Shown: positions 22,598 to 37,425, counted from the stretch's first letter. The stretch: DNA of 64,000 bases from Psettodes erumei (GCA_016785225.1 JAFBJZ010000410.1:496001-560000); one strand, 5' to 3'. Notes: a model not told the origin generated them from the sequence alone. Translations and numbers: made by a program.

Positions 22598-24404
22598 TGC
22601 CCTGCTCGCTCTAAGATACGCTGTATCCGTTCCAGGCTCTCCACAACTTTGAACACTTTGAACTTCACACGCACATATGAAGCAACGGGAGAACGCCTCA
22701 ACGAGATCTGTTGAACTGGGGGGACAATAAAGCATTCAGTTTCCCATGCAAGTGTAAAAATCTCTTTCATCTTATGGCTGGAATGCCCACAGTATACTGT
22801 CTCAAATGAACTGCACTGCAGCAGAAATAGAACAAAGAGATGTCCTTAAAAAAAAACACATGCAAGTGTTTGTGCAATTTCAGGGGGCTCTGGATAAGAA
22901 GGAAGTTTGCCTGAATGGGATGGTTAATTGTATCCCAGTGTGCACCTGCTAAACATTTCCACCAAAATAAAACCACCCGCAATCAAAATAAAGTTGTGGA
23001 TTTCTGTCCTCCACCAATTTGCGGTTTGACGAAGAAACCCCGCAAATTGTGGCAAGCACATGGCTTGTCTGGAAAACAAGCAGCGGGTCCCTCAGGAAAC
23101 CCTCTGCGTGTAATTGTGAAGCACTCCACTGTACAGTGCCTACAAGCATGTTTACTCTAAAAAGGAAGGAAAAAAACAACAGAGGCTGTTGAGAAAGTAG
23201 CTGCTTGAGTGAAAACGACTTCTCAAATCCCATGAATAACTGTGAAGTCTCCAGACTGCAAACAAGTCTCTGGTAGATAAATGGCCACAGATTGCCAAGA
23301 TAATAGAGACAGAAAAAGGCAACTACTTTGCCTCGAGGCACAAAAAAAGAGCAAAGCGTCAGCAAAAAGGGGGTTTGGTCATGCAGGTGACCAATATGAA
23401 ATGAACTTTTCAGGCCACAAAGTGGGGAGCGTTCCTTTTCCAGTACAGAAACATTTCTTCTCCTGCACTTGCACAATTTCTTAAAAGTTGCATTATTCAC
23501 ACCCCTAAAAAGCTGTCACAGGGAGCCACGCTGTGTTTTATAAATGATACAATCCTTACAAGCAAATCCACAGCGGCCCGGGGCCTCTGACTCGAGGAGA
23601 ACTTATCTGATCTTCACGCAGAGGCGGAGGTGGGTCTCCCGAGTCCCGTTTCCCCCACTTCTCCATTATTAGCTCTGCCAGCCAAAGAGATATTGTGCTC
23701 AGTGACAAATGGGAGAGGAGCGCCGGGGTGCAGACAGTGCGGAGGAGGTCCCCTCCATCTCCCCTCCTCTGCTCCCCCTCCTCCTGCCTCCTCTCCCACG
23801 ATCTGGCGTGCTGCAGTTTCATCCTCCCCGATAACCATAATTGTGTTTTAAGGCCCCTGATTAAATTTTGCAGTCTCGAATGATATTGTTTTGCGATGAA
23901 TCCTTATGAAAAATGCTTCATGTTAGGAGATTATGGAAGCTGTGTAGGCACCGAGAGAGAAGTGGAGGCGGAGGGGACACTTTTTTTTACTTAGAGCTTC
24001 ATTGGAGACTAAATGAATCCCTGCCATCACTCTTCTTCCTTTCCTCCACCCACTCCTGCTCCACCCATCAGGCAACACTCTGCTAAGGTTCCCTCACAGG
24101 TTACACAACAATCATGATAAAACCTTCAAAATTAGACAAAAAGGATAAAAAAAATAGATAAAATAAACTTTTGCCCATCCCGTTACTACCATCTGGGTGT
24201 CCCGGTGCCTCTGCGGGAAGCCGATTTTCTTTTTTTACTTATTTCTTTTTTTATTTTTAGAGGTGACACAAAATGCAATCAGGGTGAATGAGAAGCCAGC
24301 AAATTCAATAATGGAGACAAATGAAAATGGAACGGGAGACTCTGCACTTAAGGCGGGATGGGCTCGCGGCCCTAATAAGCCCTCTTCTGTCACCGCTTCC
24401 CTGC

Positions 24405-24530
24405 ATGTGAATTAACCAGAGGTGCTCCAATCAGCGCGGGCAAACAAAAGAGCCGGCCGCAGAGATGAAGCCGCCGCTGAATACTAATCAAGGTAACGAA
24501 CGGCGGCGGTCGCTGGTGATCGTTTGTGTT
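24405..24530. promoter_or_regulatory. candidate conserved noncoding element
   Basis: A CpG-bearing, repeat-free stretch with CCAATCAGCGCGG (an inverted CCAAT box next to CpGs), GCCGGCCGC, CCGCCGCTGAATACTAATC and GGCGGCGG words. It contrasts with AT-rich flanks. It could be an enhancer or cryptic promoter, but nothing in the sequence proves activity. Confidence 0.25.
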
Positions 24531-27500
24531 GGTGGTGTTAGCCGTGAATCTGTTACTGCCCAACACTTATCATTTTGTTAAGAGGTGACATTGAAATTTA
24601 GTTTGTGAGCACTTCACTTTTCATTTTCGTTGTTTAGGAATAAATCAAAAACACACAAACTTCTAGCTTTGACCAGTCATGAAATTTAAACTGAGTTTTA
24701 ACAGGTCTCACTGACCCAGGGGTCAAGCAACTCACTCATCAAATAAATTGTCAGGTGCAGTCTCAAACTGCAAACAACCCCAAGAATTGCTGCCCCGTGT
24801 TGTGATGGGTTGTTTTACAGTGGAGTTAGCCCAGCAGTCAGTCCACTCTCCGCTCTGTCATTGTGGTGGAAATGGTGTTTTCTGGTACAATTGCCTGAGT
24901 TAAGAGCATCAAACTAAATTTTAGAGGGCACTCTGAATGGACCGTAGGGGAGCCATCAAAGACGGTAAAACTGCTGAGCGGCTCAACTCATAACTTGAAA
25001 TGTGGGTTTATTATTAAATGTCCACTCCTGAGTCAGAAAAATGAGAGAGTTCCTGTGGAGATGTAATGTGTGTGTGCTTGAACACTTGCAGCACACAAGC
25101 ACATGCACACAAACATGCCTCTTCTATTCTGACATGCGTTTTGTGATTCAAACCCACTTGTTACGTATTTTCATGAGGCAAAATGCTTAAGGAGTGTCAG
25201 AAACACAGCTAACCCTCTGCATTAAAACTGACACTTACAATGGGCTAAATGGACAATTTGTCATTTCCTGGAAGAGAGCTGAGGCACTCATCCCTCGACC
25301 TGGGTAATTTCGGACACACCGACATGGACACACACACGCACAAACATACACCAGCAAATCAACTACGACCAGCAAATTGGCTCCATCTGGTTCTACAGTA
25401 TACTCAGAGTGAGGTTCTGTGAGCCCGTCCAGCACCTTCCTCTTATGTGCTGTCTTGTTTGCATAGACATATTCATCAGTGATAACGACTGGCTACACTC
25501 AACATGCTAATGGATTTTGCTGTTTGGGGTGCAAGTAAACAGATCTCAAGGGGGGCCTGGACTGAGGCGGGAGACTGAAAAATGCTTTAAAACCTACCAA
25601 AGTCAAGCAGTTAAGATGCCTGGGAGAGAATGCATGCACACAAACTCAAAGCAAAGCTTACACCACTTATTTTACCCCAAGGCATACAAATATGTTGCAA
25701 TGTCAAGAGACAAAGAGGGAGACACTTTGAATATAATTTCTCTCTAATGAAGAACTCCCACAATCAGAATGTGATAGCAGCCTGGGTTGCAGGCAGATGA
25801 CACTACAGTTTTCAGGTTATCAGATCAGGTTTTATATCCTCATGTGGTCAGACTGTAGAGAGCGGTTCATAATCCTCAGACGAGGCTCAAATATTGCCTA
25901 TGTGTGGGTGGGTGGGTCGGTGGTTTGGGGTGGAGGGGTGCCTGAGGGTCTGGTCATAAGTAATTCTAATCGTCAGAAAAAAAATGAATTCAGCTCTAAT
26001 GAACACGTTTGATGAAGTCACGGCTGTTTGGTTTGACTGGGTGGGATTTCTCTCTGGTGGAATTGCTGACTCATTCAGCCTCACTGCCCACCACCACCAC
26101 CACCACCTTCACTTGAAAAGGAAACAGGAGAGATTGAAGTTGGATTTGTGATCTATTCATTGATATATTAATTTATCACCAAATATTTAAGCAGCCTTCG
26201 AAAACTAACTTGTGCTTCAGGTTATTTCAACTGAGATTTAAGATTTCCTCTGATTTAACTTCCACTTCCTGACCTTCTGACCCTCACCCTAACCCTGATA
26301 CTTGGTTTGCAGCATAACATGATGGAATCAGGGAGACAGTCCGAGTGTGGTGCCCAAGAAAGCCACTTCTCGCCTACAGCTGACAGTACAGCAGCAGCAG
26401 CATCTTTGATTCTGTCGTCTTATTGGTTTGGCCTTTAAGTCCCAGTTACTATATTCCCATGAGATTAGCAGGAACATGCTGGAGTTTCACACAGATGTCA
26501 CACTTCAAACTGAGCTGATTAGAAAAAGAAGTGACAGGATAGCGGCTTTTCCTCATGGAAAAACCTCATTGCTCCAGATGGGATTTAAATTACAGGAGGA
26601 GCAACGAGTTTGGCAGAAAACAGCTGGTAATTGCTGGTGTGGGGGTGAAAAAGTACCCACACACTGTATGTGCTCCTCCGGACAGGATTAAAGTCACTAA
26701 CCAGCATAGGTGATATTGAAATCCCCCCCTCTTTACTAGAGAAATAAATCCAGTCTGAATGGGGCTTAACTTCCCCCTCGGGGGAGTTATCTTTATTATC
26801 GTCACTTCCCAATTTCTGCCATGCCGAGCTCGGTGCACACTCGCACTCTAAGCTGCCTGACTTGAACTTATCTCAGCACATCTGTGCAAGATGTGGCCAT
26901 TATTAGCACCAGAAACCTCAGGTTTATTTAAGATATTACCCCATACTTGCTCCCCAACGACATGAGAGAACATTTAATGCAGGATTGGGAAGTCGAGCGG
27001 GGAGGTGCAAGAGGAGACTTTTCATCAGTGGTGTTACACCGTGTAATCGGGTAAAGGCCATTATTGCTCACTGGGGGGTTCTACACAGTCTGTAGGTGTC
27101 TCAGTTAGCCGAGGTCAGCTGAGACTGACCTACAAGACATGACGTGTCAGCCGGTGGAAGTGAACCCAAACATCAAAGAGCGGATCCCCCCGGGGGAATA
27201 TTACCATTCCATTACAGATCCTCTCGCCCTCCTTCTACATGTGCCTTAGCCACTAATGGAGACAAACCCAAAGCCCTTGGGGCCTCCTTGTCAGATGATT
27301 TGTTCAGAAAACAGCAGCACAGTGCTGACAGCACAACACTGATAAAACAGCACGGGCATGGTATGACAATGACTCCTGGGTGCAGGGGCGTGACAAAAAA
27401 TGGGAATGGGAAATAAAGAGATGAGGAAATAAACAGTGAAGTCAGACATGGCCTCCTGTTGTGTGTCTGCGTGTCAACGAATGTCACCTTTCTTTTAACG

Positions 27501-30500
27501 AGCTGTACTTCACCGCCTTATCTTCACAGGAAGCACCGAGCAACAACAGGCAGCAGGTTATTGCAGTTTCTCCAGGTGACGACGCAGGAACGTGCAACAA
27601 ACACAATTTCCATCCTAGTGTCAGCATCAAAGTCCATATCTACAAGGTGTCTGTTGCGTTACATTACATAACACTGGAGTGGTTTTTTGTTTTCAAAAAG
27701 GAATGCTGTTGCTTTGGTCTTTCAATACTAAAGATGAAAGAAAAAAAAACTTTATTTCACAAGCAGACTGAAGGGCTCTCTCTGCTTTGCACATCCACAA
27801 CTGCAGCATTTTCTAGGGTAGCACAGCAGCGTTTGAAGCTTGGAGATATGTTTTAATCATTTCGCGCCTTAATGATGACACTGAATTCATTATTAATGGA
27901 GCCCAGTTCCTCCACTCTCCCTCTCCCTCATCACAGTCGGTGGTGAGAGCGGGTATTAGCATTAGCTGCTTTTGCTCTATTTGATCTTTCTGTAATTACA
28001 CCACATTTTGGAGATCACACCACAAGCTTTATGTTAAGTAAAGAGGCCTTGGAAGTCTTTTTTTTCAATACAAACGCCAAACACAATTACCATGGTTCCC
28101 TTTTCACCCTTTTTTTTTCTTCACAAGAGTAAAATCAGGAATTCTTCTCACTGGTATATAAATGTATATGTATCTTTCTTAAGCACTAGTTTCTGAGATG
28201 AAGAAGAGGTGGGGAAAAAAGTGAAAAATGGAGGCGAGCATGGATGCATGAAAGGACAACTGTCTTCTTGTGAGCTGTGTTGCTGCAGGATTCTCCCTTC
28301 AGGTGCGTGCCCTTTTCAGATAAGCAGAAGATACAATATCTTTGAAGTGTTGGCTCTTTCTATTCTCCACTGTAGGGATTTATTGTATGGATCAAATCCA
28401 GCCTTTATGACACTTCTGAAACTCTACATTTCTCATTTCTACATATAATTGGTGCAGCTAAATAAAACCATACTGCATCTATCGAAACAACTTCACACTG
28501 TTGCTTCCCTCCCACTGCCCCTTTGCAGAAAAATGAAGAAAACTCTGCATCTGTTTTGCTGATGCAGCTTAACTGAGCAACAGAGAAAATGAGAAACTGC
28601 TTAGAAGGCTTGTAAACCACTGAATCAATAGCCGTGCTCTAGAAAATGAAGATGCACATGGGGTTAATTATGATGAAGTCTATTAATCAATTCATCTCAG
28701 CAACAACTGCTTGTTGGTAATTTGGCCTGAATGCATTCAAAATGCTCACAAAAAAAGAGGAAATGCTGCAATCAGCGATGGTGGCGGTGGTGAAATATTA
28801 GCTCTAAATTACAAGGTGATTGGGTTGTTGCCAGGGGTAACAGGAAACAGACTCTCGCATGGATTAATGATGACGTACGGCGACTAATGATCATACACTG
28901 CAGACTTTTCTTACATCACCGCCAGAAAACGTTTCACCTTGTCTAAACAGCTAAAGCAAACGTCTTTGTCTGTTCCTGCCTGTTCCTTCCTTCTCAAACA
29001 ACTCTGGGACTATCTAAAGAAATCATCAGGAAAATACAACAAAGTCCTAGATCGACTACAGTACAAGAATGACAACACAAACACTCTCCTTAACATTTTT
29101 GTGTGAATTGCCTCCCGTGTTGTCTCCCAAAGTTTTATTGCATTTGCCGGTTCTTCAAACATCTTGTCAATGGACTGCAGCTGTAAATTAGCCAGCTGGC
29201 AAACGTGGGCTCATTTTGGAGCAAGTTGATTAATGTGTGTTGTCCTTCTAAATAAATAAATGAATCGATAAATAAACCAAGGCATGGCATGTCACTCCAG
29301 TCCCAGTAAGCATTAAGGAAAGGAGAGGTTATAGAAGAATGGAAAGGGGGGTAGAAACTGTTCATTTGCTTTCAGCACACGGGCATGAGGAGGGGGACAT
29401 TGCTGCCAGATGGGAAGTTGGAGTGAGAGCTCTCTTTGGGGCACACTGAGCCATTTGGCTCCTGTCCAAATGGGCAATTTCACAGGATTGAAAAAAATGC
29501 AAAAAAGAGCTCAAAACAAAAGAAAAGTTAAGTAAAGAAAGAATGAAACAGGATCTGCAAACCATTTCACCATTTCACAAACCGCCTCATCGCCTCTGTG
29601 AGTCTGCTGCTGGTTATTATCACCACTGCTGCGCAGCATGGGGTAATTAGCTCTGCAATGTGTACTGAGCCGTGTTGTATGTATGCATGCAGTCAAAATA
29701 CATGTTGAGTGTGTGCGTATGTATGATAGGTTATTCAGGCTTACAACCAGCTGCAGGAGCATTGCAGAGTAAGACCGAACAAGATGGCATCAGAGGAGTT
29801 TCTTTAAGAAAGATAACTATATATCCCTGCTATGATGAAGGCCGCACAACCGTATGCATGCCAACTCAGCAGCCAAATTGAATTCCACGCTTCCTGGGGC
29901 CCCCAATGAGGACTGAATCCACACAGGGATAAAGTAGCAGGGAAGCTGTTGTTTAATGTATTGTGCACAGTAGGAAATGCTGAATATATATATATATATG
30001 CCCCCTTTAGATATGGTGGTGATGGGATGTATTTCAGCAGACATGAATCTTCCATATCAGCATTAAGGAGGGAGAATCATCTTTTGTCCTCATTGTGAGT
30101 TTAAAAGAGAGAACACTGTCTTTTTTGTTTGAGGCAAAAAAGTGAAGGGAATCAAGAGGAACGGCTCTGATCCATATGCATGGCTGGATGTGGCATAATT
30201 GCAGCATTGGGGAGCGCTGGGATCAGATGAATTGGACCAAAGGCTAGGGATGTGAGCATTTGCTATTAGGGAGGGGGGCACTGAGGATCAACACAGTCTC
30301 CAAAAGCTTCAAGAAAATATGAAATTTTGAGGCGCGGGTTATGCATTGTGGACATAAATAATGCAAAGTAGACTTTCCTGCAAGATTACCTGAAGACCTG
30401 AAGCAGGTACTACGTGTTATCACAGTTACTTAGAAAAACATCCTGATCTTTTGAAAACACTATAAGCCAAAATAATACACAAAAACATGGGTCCACTGTC

Positions 30501-32663
30501 TGCATCACTGAGATGTCTGTGGCAGAACAAAAAAGGAGTTCCCCATCATGAGTCATATGGGAATACAGGTCCACTTGGGCCTCCCCCTCTTCATGGGGGT
30601 GGTCAGAATGCAAGGCGCCCTCCTGCTTTACCAGCTCAGGGGGCGTCAGCCTGCCCTCACAGCTCTCAGGAGTCCTTTATCACCATGTTCAGACTCTATA
30701 AAACGCTGCTCATTACACTAAATCTGTCATGTGCTTTAATACGGATCACAGTTTGATCCCCCGCCATCAATCACAGAAACACTTCCTGCAAAGTCACCGG
30801 CATAAGAGACCAGAATGAATATCTGCTGTCCAACTTTCTCAACACTGATGCTTTGTCTTATCACTATCACTGAGGATTTCACGCTTGAACATTTCCTGAA
30901 ACATCAAACAAAGGGTGGCCTGGGACTGCAAAGACACGTGACCTGTGGTTTTTTTTTTAACAACACCATTAATTTGGTTCCACTGCAAAAACACATGACA
31001 CAGAATGGCCAGCAGAGGGGAAATGCCAGATAGATGCAGGATGAATTGCTATGCCCTCAGGAGAAGCAGTGTAGAGCCGGGAGATCGATTGCAGAGAAGG
31101 AGCCTGGGGCAGAAAACAACAGGTGGGGGGGTACAGTGGACGCATCCTGGTTTCTTGGCAGTCTAGGGGTTGGTCCATGGTGGGATTGAGCCAAGTTTCC
31201 TTGTTTCATGCTTGGGCACTCTCCTCTGCAATCCCATGTCATAAAACTTACCTTAAACATTATCAAATCATTTGATTCTCACTCATTACTTCAACCTCAA
31301 TGGGAACAAACTTTCAGGAGGACTGGCAGCTTCTGCATGGATTTGCTGTCGTTCCTTGGCTGTGCTGTGGAGGACATATGTGTTGGACAGGATTTTTTCC
31401 CATTGGCCACTCTATTCGTGCTGGAAGAATGGCAACTCTCTTTCGTGGTTTTTCACGCTGCAAAGAAATCCAGCACATTTTATCCAAAATCTGACTCAAT
31501 GACATCAGCGTCTTCTCTCTTCATTGTTTTTCAAGTGAACGCTGAGCACAATTACTTTTCCTGAGTCTCATTTTCTTCATTCCCTCCACATGTTTGCTAT
31601 GCTGTACATTAGATGCATTCAGTGCCTCAAGTGCTGATGCACACAGCCCTGAAACAGCCCTTCATCTTTTCCCGGAGCACTCCAGTTTAATTTCTGTATG
31701 CGTGGTTTACCATTCGCCCAGCCACTCTAGACAGCAGGGTTGTGAATAGAGCAAAAAAATAAAATGACCCTCAGACCCAAGACCTGCTCCTCAGATTGCA
31801 TGTGACAGTTGTCCCTCAGCCAGTGCTTCTCCTGTGACGGCTTGTGCGTCTGTCCTGAAGCGATGGTAATGCTGCCGAAAAGAAACAGACTAAAGAAAAA
31901 GGCAACACCTGAAATGAACCTTCTGACTGCTCCTGCAGCTCTGGGACAATTGCATATATGATTTATACATAATGAGAAAACTGGAAAGAGAAAGACAGTA
32001 AAGGGGGTACTTTAAGAAATGAATAAGCCCGTAACAGAAGATACTGTGTGCTTCGCTTATTTGGAGTAAGGCTGGAAGGTCAACCCACTGACAGATGAAA
32101 CAAAAACAGCAAAGATGAACTGATGCAGAGGTTGTGACTCAAAAGGTCTGATGCAAGACAAAATTAATGCCACCCTTTGCAAATGCAGCCTGCTTCAGCT
32201 GAAGCCCCTCTAATATGAGGAGGAAACACATACAGCTGATCCATAAAACATAACAAACACGACCACTTCCAAAAAGTTCCTTCATGAAAAATGCCTATTT
32301 TTGAGATTGTAAACAAAAAATGTAATTAATGGGAAACCGGGACTGTTCACAGACATTTGATCCTTCTATACAGCAACACAGAAGATTAATTTGCCAGCAT
32401 AGCAGACACGAAGCTTCAAAAGTTGAGTTCCAATTTTGTGACTTAATTAAAAATGCCCTATTAAATCTGTGTATGTGGGTGTAAAAACAAGTCAAACACA
32501 AGCATTTACAGTGCAAGAAATGGTGACACATTTTACAGGCTGCTGAAAAATGCATTGCCAATCCACAAAATCAGTGTTTTATTATTGGTGTTGCTCTTTT
32601 CTTAACTACTGGAAGCAGATGACAAGGAGCAAGAGACAAGAGTATCCCAACACTCATTCTCAC

Positions 32664-32850
32664 CTGTCAGGTTGCGCAGGCCCAGCTGCCTCAGGCCGTA
32701 GTACCCATCCCGCCTGTAGTTGAGGAAGATGGCCAGGGCGTAGCGGCCCTCGTACAATTTGGTGCCCCGGATGATCCGCAGGTTCTCCAGAGGCAGGTAG
32801 TCAAACTGGTTTAGAGCCACCAACACGTAGCCGGTCACCTCTCTGATCGA
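32664..32850 (-). CDS. erbb4: erbb4 exon 3, domain I
   Basis: This 187-bp exon starts in phase 0 and encodes SIREVTGYVLVALNQFDYLP followed by LENLRIIRGTKLYEGRYALA and IFLNYRRDGYYG...LRNLT, plus one base of the next Glu codon (residues about 52-114). It is the core of the L1 domain. The repeating pattern GYVLVALNQ, LPLENLRIIRGTKLY and YALAIFLNY forms the parallel beta-helix that binds ligand, and it is nearly identical to human ERBB4. The NLT sequon is conserved. The acceptor is ATGCAG at 32851-32856 and the donor is GTGAG at 32663-32659. It stands alone between two 16-kb introns. Confidence 0.97.
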
Positions 32851-34819
32851 CTGCATGGAGAGAAAAAAGAAGGAGCATATTTGATTGGGAATTTCATTTA
32901 ATTTTAAGGGTTCAGTATACACCACCCATAATTTCACATTTTTGCTTCTAACTGTTCTATTTCTGTGCATCTCTTCTTCGGCCATGTCTCTCTCATGAAC
33001 TACACTTAATGCACTCTGCTCATTTTTCTGTGTGGAGCACTTTACTTGAATTTTGAAATGTCAGCTCTATGAAAAATTTCGAAATATAGACCAAGAATAA
33101 TTCAAATGTCACTTCATCCGCGGACCAATCATACATCATCTTCTGATTAAAGTCTCTCAGTTGACACAAGCAGATGGTGCACCTTTAAAAACAATATTTG
33201 CAAATCCAAACACAGCATGTGATATCATATATACGTTGAACCCTTCTGCTACCTTCAGGGGTCCCCGGGACCCCTCGCCCATTGCCACGCCCTCTCCCTC
33301 CAGCAAAAGGGGAGCAGGAGGGTTAAGGCAACATGTGGAAAATCTCAGTCAGGTGTGTCACTTCCCCAGAAGTGAGGAGGCAAATTACTTCAACTGCAAA
33401 GTCCCACTGAACGATAGAGCCAAGGCCTGTACTTTACAAAATTTTCAGAATATTTCATTTTCATTTTAATCCTCCAGAATAGAGTTCGTCCTCATCCCCA
33501 GGGTCGCCTCAAAACAAATGAATGTGTTATCACAAGAGATAACAGCCCCACAGAGGAAATGTGAGGAAGAAAAAAAACAACTAATTTTAGCTTACAGTCC
33601 TATCAATCAATTTTGGCAGCCAATGACAACTTCACATACAACATCATCCTCATAATAATCAAACTTAACTTCATGTGTGTTTGTTTGTGTCTTTTAACTT
33701 ATTCCCTTGTTGCTGCGTCTCTGTGGCCATGCAATATTCATCGAAGTAAGTCAGACAGCAGCACCAGCATACGCCGAAACACACATGACAGCTGTTAAAT
33801 GCTACACTAACACATTTCACCGACCACCGCTGACAAGCCTAATTAGAACACTACATTTAAAAGTGGGCGGGGGGGCATGTTCCCAAACTGAGTTGTACAA
33901 TGGAGACATTGTGTGCAGCAGTCTGCAGATAGATTTATTTGTGTGGGTTTTTTCCAGTGGTTTTGATATACACAATATCACCAAGGGGTGCTAACACATA
34001 CAGAGATGAACTATATCTCTCCACTGGGCTTCTAGCTTCATTTGTACAGGTGCCAAGACCGACCAGCAGGAACCACCCCTGCAGCTACAAGGACATGATC
34101 CCCCAATGGATTCCCACCAGCCAAGACACTGGAACTTATTTTCTTACATGGGCTCAAAGTGATAAAAATACTTCTAAAAATTGGCCAGTGATTATTTAAA
34201 AACGGTACTTTATATATCCAATGGAAAAAAGTTTCATCCGCAACAGGCAGCTATGAGACATCCTAATGACCTGAGACAGGACAGTAATGATGTGGATGAT
34301 TGGTTGGGAGGAAGGGAGAAAATGAGTAATGCGAGGTTTGATTGGCCGCTGACCCCCAGCTGGGGGACACTAGTGGAAACTGACAGTCAGGACGCAGCAT
34401 GTGGAGTGGCTGCATTTCAGGATAATAGCAGGTAACCGAGATTAGCTCTTATACTGAGCACTCAGCAAGCGCACCTGCCGAGCCTAGCACCAGGCCTATT
34501 GTAGCGCGAGCACAATAGGAAAGAAACAGGGGGTGGAAGTGGTTATTAGCAAGATTACAGTGTGTCAATCACCTGAGGAGAGAAAGAACAACATAATAAA
34601 AGAGCAGTAGAATCCATTTCAGCGGAGGCTTTGATTAGCATACTTATTGCATAAAGGATTTCTTTTGTGAGCTACTCCACTGCCTGTCACTGGAATCATT
34701 TTCTGTCAAATATGTTTTGTGATTTTTTTTTACTCTTTGTTAGAGAGCAGCAAGTTGTGCAACTTTATGCAACTTAGGACTCAGCCTCAAAAAACCCCAG
34801 AGTGCGGAGAAGAGGCGAG

Positions 34820-35050
34820 GAGATTGTTGATCCGGCCCCCGTGGTTGGAAGTCATGTCGTTTCATCACTCTGACCTTGCTCCGACCCCGTGTTTACTGTT
34901 CAGGGGCCGTGGCGCATCGTGAGCGCGCCCTGCTATCATTAACGTGACCATAGCCCCCAGTCTCCCTGCTAGCGGCGGTATGACAAGAAAGGGGTGTTGG
35001 GGGCTGCTCCGTAACCCGACCCAGCTGCGGGCACGCACTCGGCTGCTGGC
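34820..35050. promoter_or_regulatory. CpG-rich patch, possible intragenic regulatory element
   Basis: Roughly twenty CpG dinucleotides fall within about 230 bases of GC-rich unique sequence, for example GGCGCATCGTGAGCGCGCC and AGCGGCGG, whereas surrounding intron DNA has few CpGs. Such patches often escape methylation and can be enhancers or alternative promoters. No exon with a coding frame joined to erbb4 is visible next to it. Confidence 0.3.
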
Positions 35051-37425
35051 AGACTCAACAGTGCCTCCACTGTGCCCCCCCACCTCCCTGCCAGCCTCCA
35101 GGACTCATTGGCAAAACCAAAGAAAAACTGTTTCCCTGTTGCTTAGCAACCGCAGGAAAGCCTTCCAGCGGGAGCGAGGGAGAGCAAAGAGGGAGAGAGC
35201 AGGCAGAGGAAAGAAAAAAAAACAGACTGAAGACAGAAGGATTTTTTGTTGTAATTTACCTAATTAAATTAAAGGATTACTTTGCCCTTTTTTGTTATTT
35301 TCCATCCCTTTTCCATCATTTAATTTCCTTCCATTGCCGTACATAGTGTTGTTTTTTTTAAAAATGCTAGATCAATACATATCTGCATTCCTCCATGCAA
35401 GAGGAGGAGGAGGAGGGAGGAAGCAGGGAGACGAGGAGGAGGGAGGCCCGGAGGGAAGTAAACACAAGCACCTGCATTTCCCCTCCCGCCGCACAACCGC
35501 ACTCTGTTTCAGAAACACAAACACAGAAGCTGGAGGATGCAACTTGGACAAGCTGCCCACCGCTGACTCGTGGGCGATGTGCTCAGACTTAACAAGATGA
35601 ATGTTGGGCAGATGTACTGATGTTTTTCTTCTCTTGTATTTTCTCAAAACATATACACTTAAAAAGATGAGTGGGAGGGCTAATTTGTACCGACAAGGTG
35701 CATGAACCCCCGGATCACACACACTAACCTCATCCCCCTCATCCCTGCCTAAAATAACCCTTAGAAAAAGTGATTAAAGTGGCTCAAAAACAGGGAAAAA
35801 CAGCTCAAATCTTTCCACAGTCTGGCAGAAGTCCAGGTCATTATTTCAAATTTCAGCATACTCTTTTGATTCCAGCTCGGCTCTGATGGATCAGAGTGCT
35901 GTTCTGTTGTGAGAGCCACAAAGGGTTTGTACAGTTTCCTCTCTGCTCCACACTTGCTCACAAATCCAGGCCTCGTATATTCTGATATGTGGATGCAGAG
36001 AAAACACCGCCACGAGGCACAGACGAGACTCAGTCGACACAGGTCAACTACCCATAATGCACTGCGGGTTTAATGTTTCCTCTAGCGCTTTCCTCCATCA
36101 ATCGCATGCAATTAGTGGCCTAGCTCAGTCAAACAGAATCCTATGCGGTCCCGACAGACTCGTTTCCTCTCGTCTCTCGGTTTACCTCTGGGCGAAATGT
36201 GAATTTCACATGTTGGTAAATTGCTCTTTGTATCTGCAGGATACGCCGCGTCCAGGCCAAAGCAGGGGAGCCAAAAGTGCTTTATTTACTCCGTACAACA
36301 TAATCGTGATGGAAGGTGGCAGCGCTTTCTTGGAAACAGCAACTGTGAGTTGTGAGTGCAAAGCCACATGTAACCCCTCCATCTTCCCCAGATATGGGGA
36401 ACTGTTCTCAGTCTCTCACAGCATGGAGGCGCACTACATAGCAACTCTGTTTCTATCCAAGCCAGCATTTCAATGAACCAACAATTGTTATGCAAAATAA
36501 ATTTGTTAAGTTAATGAAGTGAGACCTGCTTTGGCCGGCACGCAGTGACAACTGTTTTCTGTTACAATTCAGCAACAGTTGGTAAAGAAAAATTGGAGGC
36601 ATAAGAAGTGAATGCTGAAGATGGATTAAATATGAAAAACAAATAAAGCCACTGTTGGCTCACCAGCTCTCCTCAGGAACCTCCAGCTCTAACTCAAATA
36701 TGACGTAACACACACTTACCTAAGCTAATTCACCAAAATGCCTGATGTTTTTAGGCTAATGGTGTGTATGTTGAGAGTAATTTATTCACTCATACTCGCC
36801 GCCAACGCAGCCAATAGATTTGCATACAAAATTCTCCAGTCTTCCTAGGAATCGCCTTTGGGTTTCACCCCAGATTCAGAGCCCAATGGTGGATTGAGAA
36901 AGGAAAGAGAGGTTTGAATTAAAATCTAATCTAATCTTGTAATTTACATCACAAGTGTTTTTTTTTTTAAATCAAACTGAAAAAACAAATTTGTTTGACA
37001 GTTAGACAGTTTGTACAATTAAATAATAATGTCTAATTCTAATTTTCTGAATTTTATTTAAGTTAAAGTATAATCTAAATATACTATTTAATGTATTTTT
37101 TATGTATTTAGTGTAAAAATAGCATGTTTGCCTGATATATCATTGTATATGATGATATTATATTGTTAATACAAATGCAGCATTTTGATGCTGTAGCTGG
37201 CCGAGGTGCAGCTCATTTGTACAGCAGATGTAAATGAGTGCTCCATCCAAGTGGGTTCATTTTCATCTTGAAGTTAATTCCTTTCTTTTTTACTTCTGAG
37301 GATGTAAACTACTCTGGTCTCTCCCTCTCACAGTGCTGCCTTCATTGGGCTAAGCAGATTTGGATAGACTCCTAAACAACACCAGCAGGGCGAAGCAGCT
37401 GGATCTCTGAAAAAAAGTGGCATTG

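Larger units (their letters stand above)
16697..32663 (-). other. intron 3 (16.0 kb)
   Basis: No gene or RNA gene is recognised. The longest reading frame, on the minus strand at 22949-23500 (183 codons), has no family resemblance and is near the length expected by chance. The intron contains a long CA repeat (17557-17621), C-rich tracts (19079-19206), an A run (about 21446-21463), a perfect hairpin (22566-22597), a TA repeat (about 29984-29999) and several complex non-repetitive blocks noted separately. Confidence 0.75.

Noticed and set aside
22949..23500. 183-codon open frame on the minus strand in intron 3
   Set aside because: By my estimate (stop-codon frequency over six frames of 64 kb) about one frame this long is expected by chance. 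The sequence is Phe/Leu/Ser-rich with no domain or motif, and no splice or promoter context supports it.
26282..26297. Telomere-like CCCTAACCCT word
   Set aside because: Barely two units, which is common by chance in vertebrate DNA and not an interstitial telomere array.
36057..36476. 139-codon open frame on the plus strand in intron 2
   Set aside because: No similarity to any family I know, no supporting context, and a chance length for this amount of sequence.
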